From Massilia sp. BJB1822 (GTDB lineage: Bacteria > Pseudomonadota > Gammaproteobacteria > Burkholderiales > Burkholderiaceae_D): DNA of 64,000 nt. Positions within the stretch are counted from its first letter, which is position 1. Every line of letters starts with the position of its first letter. The position numbers were made by a program, and so were the translations under genes. The stretch lies in contig NZ_JABWEB010000002.1 of assembly GCF_013369485.1 (NCBI RefSeq), positions 1-64,000 on the forward strand. The letters are read 5' to 3'. Of this stretch, positions 27,023 to 34,174 are shown piece by piece. The notes under the pieces were generated by a model, which was given only the letters and a program-made list of their open reading frames with translations, searched no databases and was not told where the DNA came from.

Positions 27023-28333
27023 TCAGGCGCCAGCGAAATAGTTGTCCCATGCCCAGGCCAGCAGTTCGGAACCGAGTTCCGGCTGGCGGCCTTCGTAAGC
27101 GGCCAGGTCGCGCAGTTGGCAGACCAGGTCGCGCGGGTAGCAGGCCATCAGCGGGCGCTGCTCCCGTTCGTGGTGGGCCAGCAGCCAGGCAAAGGCTTCC
27201 GGCGAAAATGCCAGGCCCAGACGTTCGCAGACCTGGCGGAACACGGTCTCGTACTGGGACGGGGTGAGCGGGCCGACATGGATCTTGTAACCCAGGCGGC
27301 GCAGGAAGGAACCGTCGGCCAGTGCTTCGGGCGGCAGGTTGGAGGAGAACACCACCACCACGTCGAAAGGCACGGGGAATTTGTAGCCGTTCTGCAGCGA
27401 CAGGTAATCGACCTGGCGGTCCAGCGGCACGATCCAGCGGTTCATCAGTTCCGTGGCCGAGCAGCGCTGGCGGCCCAGATCGTCGATGATGAAGATGCCG
27501 CCATTGGCTTTCAGGTGCGGCGGCGCCTGATATAAACGGGTGGTGGCGTCGAAGCGCAGGTCCAGCATGTCCAGCGTCAGCTCGCCGCCGGTCAGCACGG
27601 CGGGACGCTGGGCGCGCACCCAGCGCTGGTCGCGCGGCGCGCGGCGGTCGTACAGACGGTCGCCGGCATCCTGGTCCGGCACCGCATGGTGCACCACCGG
27701 ATCGAACAGCGGCACCACGTCGCCGTCGATCAGCAGGGCATAGGGCACGGCGATATGGCCGTTGAGCAGGCCGCTCAGGCGTTCGGCGAGGAAGGTCTTG
27801 CCGCTGCCGGCTGGGCCGTGCACAAAGATGGCGCGGCCCGAATTCATGGCGGCGCCCACCTTATCGAGCACCAGCGGATCGGCGACGATGCCCTCGAAGG
27901 CCAGCGCCATATGCTCGCGGCCCACGCGCATGCCGGCCACGCTGCTGGCGCGCACCCGCTCCACGTAGTCGGCAAAGGCCACCGGGGCCGGGCCGGCATA
28001 GCTGTCGCGCCGTTCGTATTCGGCGGCGCGGGCGCGGCCGGCGTCGCTCAGGTTGTAGACCAGGTCGGCGTCGGTGTTGCTGACGCCGCGGCGCACGGCT
28101 TCGCACATGCGTTCGGTGCGCAGGAAGGTCAGCAGGGGATCGAGCACGCTGACCGGCAGCTTCAGATGCGAGGACAGTTCGCTCAGGCGCACCTGGCCGC
28201 GCTGGTACAGCACCTTGCTCACCAGCTCCACCAGGTAGAGGAAGGGCAGGCCGGTGTCTTCCACGCTGCGCGGGGCAGGCGCGCGCAGCGGGTCGTTGGT
28301 CCAGACGCGGTTGATGTGGTCATCGGGGGGCAT
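27023..28333 (-). CDS. AAA ATPase with N-terminal winged-helix-like domain, Tad-associated
   Basis: The 436-residue protein starts at ATG 28333 (MPPDDHINRVWTNDP). Residues about 25-100 (FLYLVELVSKVLYQRGQVRLSELSSHLKLPVSVLDPLLTFLRTER) look like a winged-helix domain. An AAA module follows with Walker A GPAGSGKTFLAERL, Walker B GGIFIIDDLGRQ, and the sensor-1-like VVVFSSNL. It is not one of the core Tad ATPases (CpaF, CpaE). It lies between the ICMT-like gene and cpaB with short gaps on both sides, so it is transcribed with the pilus genes. It could remodel or regulate the pilus machine (inference). Confidence 0.8.
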   Translation of the reverse strand: MPPDDHINRVWTNDPLRAPAPRSVEDTGLPFLYLVELVSKVLYQRGQVRLSELSSHLKLPVSVLDPLLTFLRTERMCEAVRRGVSNTDADLVYNLSDAGRARAAEYERRDSYAGPAPVAFADYVERVRASSVAGMRVGREHMALAFEGIVADPLVLDKVGAAMNSGRAIFVHGPAGSGKTFLAERLSGLLNGHIAVPYALLIDGDVVPLFDPVVHHAVPDQDAGDRLYDRRAPRDQRWVRAQRPAVLTGGELTLDMLDLRFDATTRLYQAPPHLKANGGIFIIDDLGRQRCSATELMNRWIVPLDRQVDYLSLQNGYKFPVPFDVVVVFSSNLPPEALADGSFLRRLGYKIHVGPLTPSQYETVFRQVCERLGLAFSPEAFAWLLAHHEREQRPLMACYPRDLVCQLRDLAAYEGRQPELGSELLAWAWDNYFAGA

Positions 28334-28350
28334 GGCAGCTCCTTGCGGCA

Positions 28351-29004
28351 TCAAAAGATCAGGGGAATTACGCGGTACTTCACCTGTTCCATATAGCTGC
28401 GGTATTCCGCCGCCTGGGACAGGAAACGCTCTTCGCGGCGCAGGCGCACCACCAGCAGCAGGGCCGCCGTCAGGCACACCAGCAGGTTGGCGATGCTGGT
28501 ATTGGCCAGCACATAGCCGCAGTAGGACAGCAGATAGCTGGCATACAGCGGGTGGCGCACCACGCTGTACAGGCCGCGCGTCTTGATCTGGCGCTGCGCC
28601 GCCACCAGGCCGAAGCTGCGGTTGAGCGAGAGCAGGCCGCCGATCTGCAGCACGATGCCGGCCACCAGAATTAGCTTGGCGGCGGGCAGCAAGGCCCAAC
28701 CGGCCGGCGCGAAGAACAGCGGCGCGGCGGTGCAGCCGATGGCCAGACCCCAGTCGAGCGGCGAGTGGGAGACCTTGACCGGCTCGGAGCGCAGCAGGAA
28801 GAGCAGGGCCACCAGGGTTTCGGAGGCGAAGAACAGCAGATAGGACCAGTCGCCGCTGTGGCGGAAGCCTTGCACATGGGCCCAGGCGAACAAGGCCCAG
28901 GCGCAGGCCAGCACGGCACCCAGCAGCAGATTGGTGCGGCGCGAGGCGAGGGGAATGGCTTGGGGCATGGCGGACAGCTCCTTGGTATGGGTGGTCGGGT
29001 TCAT
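28351..29004 (-). CDS. isoprenylcysteine carboxyl methyltransferase (ICMT/PEMT-like) family membrane protein
   Basis: The 217-residue protein has about five or six hydrophobic helices and the C-terminal hallmark of ICMT/PEMT-like methyltransferases: RQIKTRGLYSVVRHPLYASYLL and a downstream EERFL followed by YRSYMEQVKYR. The family uses S-adenosylmethionine at the membrane; the bacterial substrates are mostly unknown. The ATG at 29004 overlaps the stop of the prepilin peptidase gene (ATGA), so it is translationally coupled to it. N-methylation of processed pilin is one conceivable role, because prepilin peptidases of the large class also methylate, but this is speculation. Confidence 0.82.
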   Translation of the reverse strand: MNPTTHTKELSAMPQAIPLASRRTNLLLGAVLACAWALFAWAHVQGFRHSGDWSYLLFFASETLVALLFLLRSEPVKVSHSPLDWGLAIGCTAAPLFFAPAGWALLPAAKLILVAGIVLQIGGLLSLNRSFGLVAAQRQIKTRGLYSVVRHPLYASYLLSYCGYVLANTSIANLLVCLTAALLLVVRLRREERFLSQAAEYRSYMEQVKYRVIPLIF

Positions 29005-29594
29005 AGCAGCACGCTCCAGCCGGAAGTGCGTACCAGCACGAGGTAGATGACGGTGCCGGTGGCAATGGCGATGGCGTAAGCCAGCTTGCCGCTCGGCGCG
29101 GCCGGCGCTGCAATGTGTGCGCCGTCGCCGCCCATGGCGCGCAGGGCGCTGTTCACCAGCAGCACGCGGGTATTGCCCAGCACCTTGCGCAGCGAGCCTT
29201 GCCACAGCGCGGCCACGATCGACAGCACGCCGCCGGCCATCATGCTGAACAGCGCGGCGCCGACGATTTCCTCGGGGCCGAGGAAGGCGCCCACCATGGC
29301 CATCAGCTTGACGTCGCCGGCGCCCATGGCGCCTAGGGCATACATGGGCAGCAGCAGCAGCAGGCCGATGGCCAGGCCGGAAGCGGAACTGAGCAGGCCG
29401 AGCGAGCCGAAAGGTTCGGCATACAGGCCGGCGCCCGGCGTCAGCGTGGCCTGCAGGGCCAGGCCGGCCAGCGCGCCCCACAGCACCAGCTGGTTGGGGA
29501 TGCGGCGGGCGCGCACATCGTGCCAGACGGCGCCGGCCAGCAGGCCGCCCAGCACCAGCGCCGGCAGCAGGGCAGGCAGGGTCAGGGCTTTCAT
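29001..29594 (-). CDS. prepilin peptidase, TadV/CpaA type (A24)
   Basis: The 197-residue membrane protein is a type IV prepilin peptidase without the N-terminal methylase domain. The two catalytic Asp motifs are visible: WHDVRARRIPNQLVL near residues 24-38 and GAMGAGDVKLMAMVGAFLG near 88-106. It should cleave the Flp, TadE and TadG leaders. It overlaps both neighbours by 4 bases. The extended C-terminus (about 125-197) is longer than in minimal TadV proteins. Confidence 0.92.
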   Translation of the reverse strand: MKALTLPALLPALVLGGLLAGAVWHDVRARRIPNQLVLWGALAGLALQATLTPGAGLYAEPFGSLGLLSSASGLAIGLLLLLPMYALGAMGAGDVKLMAMVGAFLGPEEIVGAALFSMMAGGVLSIVAALWQGSLRKVLGNTRVLLVNSALRAMGGDGAHIAAPAAPSGKLAYAIAIATGTVIYLVLVRTSGWSVLL

Positions 29595-30712
29595 GGCAGC
29601 CTCCTTTGCAGCACGCTGCGCACCAGGCGGCCGCCGACCAGCAGATTCAGACGGCGCGGCGCGGGTTTTTGCAGGGGCAGCAGCTTGCCCACGGCCAGCC
29701 AGATCAGCAGGGCGCCCAGCGCGCCGGCATAGCCGTCCACCGCGTAATGCCAGCCCAGGTGCACGGAACCGGCCAAGATCAAGAGGGCGAAGACGCTGAG
29801 CGCGATGCCAGCCTTGCGGTTCAGGCGCCAGCCCAGCAGGGCCAGCAGCATGGAGCTGGCCACATGCATGCTGGGCATGGCCGAGATGCTTAGGCCGGAC
29901 ACGCCGATCTGGTGCTTGTAGTCGTTCCACAGCAGTTTTTGCACGTCCAGGGCCAGCACGGGGATCTGGCGGTCGGCTGCCTGCAGATAGTGCAGCAGGC
30001 CGGCGTAGGGATCGGGGCCGCCCAGCACCAGGGCGTAGTAGCAGGGGCCGACCGAGGAGAAGCAGATCGCCAGCACATTGCCGAGCAGGATCCAGCTCAG
30101 CACAAAGCTCAGCAGGAACTGCATGCGCAGCCTGGCGTGCTCCATGCTGAAGGCCATCCAGTACAGGGTGGCGAACATGATGAAGAACCACAGGTGGTAA
30201 TTCAGATTGATCACGGCCGTCAGCAGCGGATGGCCGAACAGCATTTGCAGCCAGACCCAGGGCTGGATGCCGCCATGCAGGGCGGCGTCGAGCTGCGACA
30301 GCTGGCTGTCCCAGGCAAAGGGCTGGAAGAGCGGCACGGCGGCCTTGATGATGGTGAAGGCCGAGGCGAACAGCGGCATCATCAGCAGCACCGGCAGGGC
30401 AAACAGCAGGCGCTGGCGCGTCAAGTACTGGCGCAGCTGGCGGCCCAAGTAGCGCAGCAGGTGGGCCGGGCGCACGCACAGCATCACGTACAGGGTGTAG
30501 GCGGTCAGCGCGCAGATCGGTCCGATCACCAGGGAGCCGAGGAATTCTTCGGCCTGCATGGTGTTGCGGTAGTGGGCCGGATAGCGGTAGTACAGCGTCA
30601 GCGCCAGCGTGAAGTGCAGGGCGACGATGGCCAGCAGCCAGGCGTGGGCGCGCAGCACGGGACGCAGTTCGTAACCCAGCGTGACGGCGCGGCGGAGGGC
30701 GGCGGCTTTCAT
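29591..30712 (-). CDS. phosphatase PAP2 family membrane protein
   Basis: The 373-residue integral membrane protein contains PAP2-superfamily motifs at the C-terminal side: SISAMPSMHVASSMLLAL (catalytic His region) and GWHYAVDGYAGALGALLIWLA (distal His and Asp). A long multi-helix N-terminal half precedes them, as in Aur1/Ipt1-type inositolphosphotransferase-like proteins. It should act on lipid phosphates or transfer phospho-head groups at the outer face of the inner membrane. It overlaps the Flp1 gene and the prepilin peptidase gene by 4 bases each, an unusual place for such an enzyme. Confidence 0.85.
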   Translation of the reverse strand: MKAAALRRAVTLGYELRPVLRAHAWLLAIVALHFTLALTLYYRYPAHYRNTMQAEEFLGSLVIGPICALTAYTLYVMLCVRPAHLLRYLGRQLRQYLTRQRLLFALPVLLMMPLFASAFTIIKAAVPLFQPFAWDSQLSQLDAALHGGIQPWVWLQMLFGHPLLTAVINLNYHLWFFIMFATLYWMAFSMEHARLRMQFLLSFVLSWILLGNVLAICFSSVGPCYYALVLGGPDPYAGLLHYLQAADRQIPVLALDVQKLLWNDYKHQIGVSGLSISAMPSMHVASSMLLALLGWRLNRKAGIALSVFALLILAGSVHLGWHYAVDGYAGALGALLIWLAVGKLLPLQKPAPRRLNLLVGGRLVRSVLQRRLP

Positions 30713-30885
30713 GGAATGGCCAGGATGACCTGGTCCTTGATGTAGTTGAACAGGCTGGCGACCTGGGCGCCCACCGTCGCCACGCTGGCGAAGATGACGA
30801 CCACGATCAGGGAGGCCAGCAGGGCGTATTCGATGGCGGAGACGGCGGATTCGTCGTCGAGGAAGCGGCTGAGGCAGTTGTTCAC
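30709..30885 (-). CDS. Flp family type IVb pilin, variant
   Basis: The 58-residue prepilin is read from GTG 30885, which lies six bases after GGAGA. The leader MNNCLSRFLDDESA is followed by VSAIEYALLASLIVVVIFASV, the Flp helix with the conserved Glu at +5 and Tyr at +6. The residue before the expected cleavage point is Ala rather than the usual Gly, so processing may be altered. Its stop overlaps the PAP2 gene start. It lacks the long Thr/Ala tail of Flp2. A longer frame from GTG 30900 is less likely. Confidence 0.85.
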   Translation of the reverse strand: MNNCLSRFLDDESAVSAIEYALLASLIVVVIFASVATVGAQVASLFNYIKDQVILAIP

Positions 30886-30913
30886 GATGGTTCTCCGCAC
30901 AAGAGAGGGGATT

Positions 30914-30943
30914 GCGTCCGGAACCGAGCGGAGTCCCGGACGC
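30914..30943 (-). promoter_or_regulatory. inverted repeat between the two flp genes
   Basis: GCGTCCGG (30914-30921) and CCGGACGC (30936-30943) form an 8-bp stem with a 14-base loop in the 66-bp gap between flp2 and flp1. There is no T-run. Such a hairpin 3' of the major pilin gene could hold back decay or reduce read-through, giving more major pilin than downstream products. Confidence 0.5.
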
Positions 30944-30951
30944 GCGGCAGG

Positions 30952-31125
30952 TCAGGCGTTGGCCGTGGTCAGCTTGGTGCCGACAGCAGTGAAGGTTTTG
31001 TTCAACTGGGTGCCGACGATGGTGACGGCGCCGATGATCACCACGGCGATCAGTGCTGCAATCAGGCCGTATTCGATGGCGGTGACACCTTGCTCGTCGC
31101 GCAGGAAGTTTTTAATCGCTTTCAT
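30952..31125 (-). CDS. flp: Flp family type IVb pilin, probable major pilin
   Basis: The 57-residue prepilin has the textbook Flp sequence: leader MKAIKNFLRDEQG, cleavage after Gly, then VTAIEYGLIAALIAVVIIGAV with Glu at +5 and Tyr at +6, and a short C-terminal tail ending TTANA. The ribosome binding site AAGGAAAC stands before ATG 31125. It is the most canonical of the three small Flp-type proteins in the locus and therefore the likely major subunit. Confidence 0.95.
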   Translation of the reverse strand: MKAIKNFLRDEQGVTAIEYGLIAALIAVVIIGAVTIVGTQLNKTFTAVGTKLTTANA

Positions 31126-31197
31126 GATGTTTCCTTTCAGTTGGTGTGAAACGGACTTCAGAAAAATTTGCACTGATGCGGACCTGGGGAATCCGCC

Positions 31198-31344
31198 TCA
31201 GATGCTCTTGCCCAGCGCGAGGTAGACGATGATGCAGACTACGGCTCCCAGCGAGGCAACCAGCACGAATTCGTAAAAGGCGTCGCCGCTCTCATCCCAC
31301 AGGAAGGTGAAGGGGGTGAAGCTCGGTTTCGTTTCAGTACGCAT
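31198..31344 (-). CDS. third, divergent Flp-like small membrane protein
   Basis: The 48-residue protein from ATG 31344 reads MRTETKPSFTPFTFLWDESG, then DAFYEFVLVASLGAVVCIIVYLALGKSI. Aligning the Gly of DESG with the Flp cleavage site gives Glu at +5 and Phe at +6, followed by one hydrophobic helix, so it fits a prepilin-like substrate. The rest differs strongly from Flp1 and Flp2 and the leader is longer. It is the first gene of the cluster. It could be a minor pilin or an initiator of assembly. Small size and divergence keep the confidence moderate. Confidence 0.65.
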   Translation of the reverse strand: MRTETKPSFTPFTFLWDESGDAFYEFVLVASLGAVVCIIVYLALGKSI

Positions 31345-31468
31345 TCTGTGCTCCGGTCTGGTTGGGCCTTTGCCTGCTGGTTTCAGCTGCTGGCGTCTAC
31401 GCCGTGCTGATGAGTCCATAGTAGGTTTTCACCCGTTGAGCTACATCAGACAAGTCTCCTTTTCTGGC

Positions 31469-31484
31469 TGGGTGTGCACACCCA
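31469..31484. promoter_or_regulatory. perfect 16-bp palindrome upstream of the flp genes
   Basis: TGGGTGTGCACACCCA is a perfect palindrome without a loop, lying 125 bp upstream of the first Flp-like gene in the 267-bp gap between it and the response regulator gene. A loop-less palindrome suits a dimeric regulator better than a terminator, even though TTTTTT follows on the plus strand. A LuxR-type regulator is encoded next door. No clear promoter elements were identified in this gap; a hairpin at 31552-31575 lies just after the regulator stop. Confidence 0.45.
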
Positions 31485-31611
31485 TTTTTTGCCCTGCAGA
31501 CCGGGACATTTGTCACGGTCAAACTTTGTTAATGCAAGGCAATAGATGATGCCCACCGTGCATGCGCACGGCGGGGTAAAAAGCAAGGAGAAAAACAGGA
31601 GGGGCGCTGGC

Positions 31612-32322
31612 TCAGGCTTCGTGCTGGTCCAGGCGGTGGCGGGTAGCAAAAACGTAGAGATCGAGGCGGTTGCTGACGCCCAGCTTGTGGTAAATCGCCG
31701 TCAGGTGGTTGCGCAGCGTGTGTTCGGAGATGAACAGCTGCTGGGCCAGGGCTTTGTTGACGGCGCCGCCGCCGGCCGCGATCATGCTGCAGATTTTCTT
31801 TTCCTTGGCGGTCAGCTGGGCGATTTTCTCCAGCTCCGGGTCTTGCCGCCGCGCCGCCTGCGGATTGCGCATGGCTTCGAAGACCCGGCCCATCATGGCG
31901 CGGTCCAGCCACAGCTCGCCCTCGTGGACTTTTTCGATGGCCTTGATCACGGTTTCGGCCGGTTCATCCTTGCTGACCACGCCGCGCACGCCGCTCAGCA
32001 CCGCCTTGTCCAGCAGCTCGCGGTCGCGCGTGCCGCTCAGCACCAGCACCTTGGCGCGCTGGTCGGCCAGCAGGGCCGGCACGATGTCGAGCGAGCAGGC
32101 GCCGCCCAGGTCGATATCGAGCAGCACCACGTCGGGCGAGACTTCGGCCGCCAGCTCCACTGCGCTGGCGCAGTCGCGCGCCGTGCCGACCACGATCATA
32201 TGCGCCGCCTCGGTGTCGATCAGGCGGCCCAGGCCCCAGAGCAGGGTCTTGTGGTCGTCCACCAGCATGATGCGGATGCGCCGGTCGCTGTGCGTCATGG
32301 CTGCCTCGTTCGGAGTCGTCAT
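31612..32322 (-). CDS. NarL/FixJ-type response regulator with LuxR HTH
   Basis: The 236-residue protein has a receiver domain (about 15-135; MLVDDHKTLLWG, phosphoacceptor Asp in DVVLLDIDLGG, switch region VLVLSGT, Lys in VVSKDE) and a LuxR-type HTH at the C-terminus (LTAKEKKICSMIAAGGGAVNKALAQQLFISEHTLRNHLTAIYHKLGVSNR). The start overlaps the kinase gene stop by 4 bases. A second Met (codon at 32298) is an alternative start. It is the cognate output of the kinase upstream of it. Its position upstream of the flp genes on the same strand suggests it controls the Tad pili (inference). Confidence 0.92.
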   Translation of the reverse strand: MTTPNEAAMTHSDRRIRIMLVDDHKTLLWGLGRLIDTEAAHMIVVGTARDCASAVELAAEVSPDVVLLDIDLGGACSLDIVPALLADQRAKVLVLSGTRDRELLDKAVLSGVRGVVSKDEPAETVIKAIEKVHEGELWLDRAMMGRVFEAMRNPQAARRQDPELEKIAQLTAKEKKICSMIAAGGGAVNKALAQQLFISEHTLRNHLTAIYHKLGVSNRLDLYVFATRHRLDQHEA

Positions 32323-33983
32323 ACAGGAATCACGATCTGTACCGCCGTATTATTGTGCTGGCCGCGCTGCACGCGCGCCACACCGCCCAGCGCGGCGGCG
32401 CGTTCGGCGATGGAGTTCGGCGTAAAGTCTAGCACCGGCGGGCCAAGGCATTCATTTTCGATGCGCACCGTGAGCTGGCCGGCTTTGCAGGCTAGTTCGA
32501 TGAAACCCTGGCGCGCGGTGGTGTGCTTGCAGATATTGCTCATGCCCTCGTTGACGATCTGGAACACCTCGGCCGACAGGCGGTCGCTGACATCGAGTTC
32601 GCCCACGGTATCGACCGAGATATGCACATCGTAGAACTGGCGCACCTGGGCCGCCTGGCGCCGCAGCGCGATCAGCAGCTCCGGTTCGCGCAGCTCGGGT
32701 TCGCCGCGCAGGCGCTTGGCGTAGTGGCGCAAGTCGTGGACTACCTGGGTGGTCATATTGAGCAGATTGTCCAGATCCTGGTTCAGCGGATTGCTGTTGC
32801 TGGCCTTCATGCGGATCGCGCTCAGGCCGTGGCGCAGGCCGATATAGGGCTGGATCGTCGTGTCATGCAAGTCGCGCGCAATGCGCTCGCGCTCGCGCAG
32901 CACCGCTTCCGAGGCCATGCGGTCGAGCAGCTCGATATTTTCGATCACGGGAAAGGCCTGGGCCGCGATCTGCACCAGGAACAGGGCGTCGGAACGGTTG
33001 AAGTCCTGGCGCTGCGAGACCACGTACAGGCGGCCGGTGCCGCGCCGCAGGGGCAGCGGCACCGAGATCAGCGAGCGCGCATCGAGCAGCTCGGCGATGG
33101 TGACGCCGGCGGCGTCGGGCAGCATGGCCCAGCGCTGGCGCTCGGTGTCATAGCCGCGCAGGCGCAGGCGGCGCCGCAGCCAGTGCAGGGGGCGCGTCAG
33201 TAGCACGATCTGCTCCGGCCCAAAGGCCAGCAGGGGCGCGGCGGCGGCGTCGTTCAGGTTATTTGCCTGGATGGTGCGGCCGGCATTGGCGTGGCTGGCG
33301 GCGCGCAAGCTCCAGTGCTCGGAATTATTGTCGCGCATAAGGAGGATGGTGCTGCTGGCGCGGTAGAACTGGCGCGTGTGTTCGAGCACCGAGCTGGTGG
33401 TGCGATCCATGCCGAAGCGCGGATTGGACAGCTGGCTGACCTTGTGCAGCAGGGCCAGGCGCGCGCGCTGGGCCATGGCCATGCCGCCCCAGTGCGCGAT
33501 CATATAGCCGAGGGCAAGCAGGAAGGTGGCGCGCAGCAGCACGCGCGACAGCTCCACCTCGTTTTGCGCGAACAGGGAGGTCACGGCGAACAGGGCGGAG
33601 GAAGCCAGGGTGAAGCGCGCGCCTTCCTCGAAGCCGTAGCTGAAAGAGGCGGTGAGGATGGCGAAGAAGAAGAACAGGTAGTAGAAACTGCTGCCGCCGC
33701 CCGTGACATACACGATCAGGGCGAACCAGGCGACATCGAGCCAGCACACGGTCTTGCTGCGCGCCAGCGCCGATTTCTGCGCCATCATGTAGAGCAGCAG
33801 GCTTTGCAGGGTGTAGGCGAGGAAGGCCAGGCGCGAAAACATATCCTGCTTGCCCATGGCTTCCGGGTCGATCAGCAGGGTCAGCAGGCAGGAGGTTGAC
33901 AGCAGCAGGCGCATCCGGCCCACCATGGCGGCGTCGGAGGTGTCTTTGGGCAGCCTGAGGGGCAGGGGATTTTCCAGCTTCAC
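32319..33983 (-). CDS. membrane sensor histidine kinase (HisKA_3 type) with GAF-like region
   Basis: The 554-residue kinase read from GTG 33983 has GGAG six bases upstream; upstream ATGs at 34016 and 34043 lack a good site. About five or six hydrophobic helices occupy residues 25-185, followed by a GAF-like region (about 210-360). The dimerisation helix holds the phosphoacceptor His in RERERIARDLHDTTIQPYIGL. The ATP-binding domain keeps an N-box (NEGMSNICKHT), but where a DxGxG G1 box is expected the sequence reads RIENECLGPPVLDFTP, so that motif is degenerate. IAERAAALGG follows. It is coupled to the response regulator gene by a 4-base overlap. Confidence 0.88.
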   Translation of the reverse strand: MKLENPLPLRLPKDTSDAAMVGRMRLLLSTSCLLTLLIDPEAMGKQDMFSRLAFLAYTLQSLLLYMMAQKSALARSKTVCWLDVAWFALIVYVTGGGSSFYYLFFFFAILTASFSYGFEEGARFTLASSALFAVTSLFAQNEVELSRVLLRATFLLALGYMIAHWGGMAMAQRARLALLHKVSQLSNPRFGMDRTTSSVLEHTRQFYRASSTILLMRDNNSEHWSLRAASHANAGRTIQANNLNDAAAAPLLAFGPEQIVLLTRPLHWLRRRLRLRGYDTERQRWAMLPDAAGVTIAELLDARSLISVPLPLRRGTGRLYVVSQRQDFNRSDALFLVQIAAQAFPVIENIELLDRMASEAVLRERERIARDLHDTTIQPYIGLRHGLSAIRMKASNSNPLNQDLDNLLNMTTQVVHDLRHYAKRLRGEPELREPELLIALRRQAAQVRQFYDVHISVDTVGELDVSDRLSAEVFQIVNEGMSNICKHTTARQGFIELACKAGQLTVRIENECLGPPVLDFTPNSIAERAAALGGVARVQRGQHNNTAVQIVIPV

Positions 33984-34094
33984 AATGATCTCCAACCGGG
34001 CGTGGGGATATTGCATCTGCGACAATGGCTCCAGTCTAAGCATCGCGGGCGGGTCTGTCCACAGCGCAAGTTGTTTTTTTGTACCTTCTTGCCT

Positions 34095-34120
34095 CTTGAA
34101 AAGCCCGCTCCGGCCCCCAT
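34095..34120 (+). promoter_or_regulatory. sigma-32 (heat-shock) promoter of htpG
   Basis: CTTGAA at 34095-34100 and CCCCAT at 34115-34120 with a 14-base spacer match the RpoH consensus (CTTGAAA, 13-15 bases, CCCCATNT) almost perfectly. The -10 lies 54 bases before the htpG start. The match in both boxes and in spacing, ahead of a heat-shock chaperone gene, makes this a firm call. Confidence 0.85.
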
Positions 34121-34174
34121 CTGCACGCAAATTCCGTGAAACACCCGATTTCCACAAGACTATTGAGGTAAAAA

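Noticed and set aside
31552..31575. Hairpin after the response regulator gene as an intrinsic terminator
   Set aside because: The 10-bp stem (one G-T pair) is not followed by a T-run on either strand.
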